Shown: positions 62,193 through 64,000 of the stretch, piece after piece
How positions within the stretch are numbered: the first letter of the stretch is position 1
How the letters are laid out: every line of letters begins with the position of its first letter
NCBI GenBank assembly: GCA_013396755.1
Contig: VWZF01005807.1
Coordinates: 1 to 64,000, forward strand
From: Sclerurus mexicanus
Lineage: Eukaryota > Chordata > Aves > Passeriformes > Furnariidae
Direction of reading: 5' to 3'
DNA: 64,000 nt
Translations under genes and position numbers: made by a program
The notes under the pieces: model-generated
Databases searched by the model: none
What the model was told of the DNA's origin: nothing
What the model saw: only the letters and a program-made list of their open reading frames with translations

Positions 62193-64000
62193 TCTCCATT
62201 CTTTTAAGAGCTGGCCACTTCACTAGGAGGTTCCTGAAGTATGTGGAAGATAACTTCCTGACAGAGTTGGTATCTGAGCCAGCTAGGGAAGACGCCCCAC
62301 TGTACCTGATGTTTGCAAACAGAGAAGGACTGGTGAGTCATATGAGAGTCAGAGGCCACCTTTGGCACAGAAATCACAAAAGCACAGAGTTTTTGATTCT
62401 TGGAGAAGTAAGGAGTAGGGTCAGCAGAACTGCCACTTCCAGAGAGTAGACTTTGGCCTGTTTAGGAAGCTGGTTGACAGAGTCCCTTTGGAGGAAACCC
62501 TGAAGGACAAAGAAGTTCAGGAAAGCTAGACATTCTTCAAGAAGAAAATCTTAAAAATGCAGAAGGCTAACCCCATGTGCTAAAGATGAGCCATTGGGGA
62601 AGAAGACTAGTTTGGCTGAACAGAGAGCTTTGTCTGGAACTCAGGGGAAAAATGGAGAGTTTATGACCTTTGGAAAAAGGGCAAGGTCACTCAGGAGGAC
62701 TACAAGGATGTTATGAAGTTATGCAGGTGGAAAATTGGAAGGTCCAAAGCCCAACTAAAACTTAATCTGGACACTGACATAAAAGACAATTAAAAATGCT
62801 TCTATAAAAAAGTGAGCAATAAAAGAAGGGCTAAGGAAAATCTCCATCCTTTATGGGATGCAGGAGGAAACACAGTGACAACAGGTGAGGAAAAGACTGA
62901 AGTACTTAGTGTCTTCTTTGCCTCAGTCTTTAATAGTCAGAGCAGTTATTCTTGGGGTTCCCAGACAACTAAGCTGGAAGACAGGGATAGGGAGCAGAAT
63001 GGAGCTCCCATAATAGAGTGCAAAATAGTCAGCAACCAACTACACCACTTAAACATACACAAGTCTATGAGGCCAGATGAGATCCACCTAAGGGTACTGA
63101 AGGAACAGGCATGAGTGCTCACCAAGACACTTTCAATCATTTATCATGAGTCCTGCCTAACCAGAGAGGCCCCAGTTAGAAGTTAGAAAATGTGCTGCCC
63201 ATTTTCAAGAAGGGCCTGAAGGAGGACCCAGGGAATGAAAGACCAGTCTGACCTTGGTGCTGGGGAAGGTCATGGAGCAGATCCTTTTGAGTGTCATCAC
63301 ATGGCACATACAGAACAACCAGGACATCATGTCCAGGCAGCATGGGCTCATGAAAAGCAGATCTTGCTTGACCAACCTGCTCTCCTGCTATGACAAAGTG
63401 AATTGCTTAGTGGATGAGGGAAAGGCTGTGGATATTGTCTACCTGGACTTTAATAAAGACTTTGACATCATTTCCCAAAGCATTCTTGTGGAGAACCTGG
63501 CTGCTCATAGCTTGGATGGTGTACTGTTTGCTGGATAAAAATTCAGATGGATGGCAAGGCCCAGGGAGTGGTGATGAATAGTGACACATCCAGCTGTTGG
63601 CTGGTCACAAGTGGGTTTGCTAGGGCTCAGTTTTGGGTGAATATTGATGACTTCAATGGCAGGATTGAGTGCACCCTCAGTCAGTTTGCAGATGACACCA
63701 TGCTGGACAGCAGTGTTGATCTGCTGGAGCATAGGCAAGGCTCTACAGGGAGATCTGAACAGGCTGGATGATACACCAGCTGTATGACATTCAACAAGGC
63801 AAAGTGCCAGGTCCTGAATTTGGGTCACAATAACCCCATGCAGGGCTACAAGCTTGGAGATTAGTGGTTGGAAAGCTGCCTGGCAATAAAGGACCTGGGG
63901 ATGCTGGTTGACAGCCACTGAACACGAGCCGTGAGAAATGGAGTCTCAGAAAAGATCTTACCACTCATTCTCTACAACTACCTGATAGGAGATTATAACA
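62193..64000 (+). mobile_element. Long CR1 LINE with decayed ORF2, runs off window
   Basis: The plus strand follows CR1 ORF2 from the end of the endonuclease region (RRFLKYVEDNFL, VSEPAREDAP, NREGLVSHMRVRG) through SNKRRAKENLHPLWDAGGN, VFFASVFNSQ, the reverse-transcriptase YLDF motif (63440-63451) and catalytic FADDT (63685-63699). The pieces lie in different frames with stops between them, so it encodes no working protein. Near 63930 sequence jumps from the VDSxL region to an LYNYL segment, an internal deletion of a few hundred bases relative to the family. The left edge coincides with the LTR end. Confidence 0.93.

Noticed and set aside
1..64000. CRISPR arrays, operons, bacterial defence systems, tRNA or rRNA genes
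   Set aside because: No regularly spaced direct repeats of CRISPR type, no dense gene organisation and no tRNA or rRNA folds recognised; the sequence is vertebrate nuclear DNA.

Overview
The window is vertebrate nuclear DNA, most probably from a bird and plausibly a songbird. It is AT-rich and CpG-poor, with no prokaryotic gene organisation. It carries several CR1 LINE copies, one of them ending in the ATTCTATGAT-type tail, and a TG...CA solo LTR of a type I recognise from passerine genomes. I find no convincing protein-coding exon, tRNA, rRNA or CRISPR array. The long open frames all fall in tandem repeats, LTRs, simple repeats or LINE remnants, so the window reads as a gene desert or the inside of a very large intron.

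Layout. 1-6.8 kb: unremarkable AT-rich DNA. 6.8-8.4 kb: a (TAGA)n microsatellite, then a GC-rich block with a 45-bp minisatellite and a CTCF-like motif. The block is present twice with identical flanks, and three isolated N bases mark the seams, so the second copy is probably an assembly artefact. 14.8-15.3 kb: a polypurine tract and a GC-rich patch that shares ordered sequence with the 59.5 kb LTR fragment. 15.7-16.25 kb: an ancient LINE reverse-transcriptase relic on the minus strand in which the YLDF, GVSQGS and FADD motifs can still be read. 17.57-18.80 kb: a solo LTR on the minus strand with near-matching 5-bp target duplications and a 39-bp internal repeat. 20.8 kb: a CR1 3' end. 21-39 kb: long AT-rich unique sequence with pyrimidine tracts and two clusters of homeodomain/POU/TALE-type motifs that could be conserved enhancers. 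39.1-40.3 kb: two CR1 fragments lying back to back. 43.0-43.6 kb: a CR1 3' end. 50.3-51.1 kb: an old CR1-like relic. 52.7 kb: a (TTTTC)n pentanucleotide. 53.9-54.3 kb: a minus-strand CR1. 59.4 kb: an LTR fragment cut by an N. 61.83-62.19 kb: a solo LTR with CCAAT, TATA and AATAAA signals, directly abutting a long decayed CR1 that runs to the window end.

Nothing here works as a gene system. The history that can be read is successive retroelement insertion of different ages, with tandem-repeat growth and some assembly joins. The observations most worth checking are the duplicated minisatellite/CTCF-motif block, the shared repeat family at 15.1 and 59.5 kb, the LTR/CR1 junction at 62.19 kb and the two candidate conserved elements.
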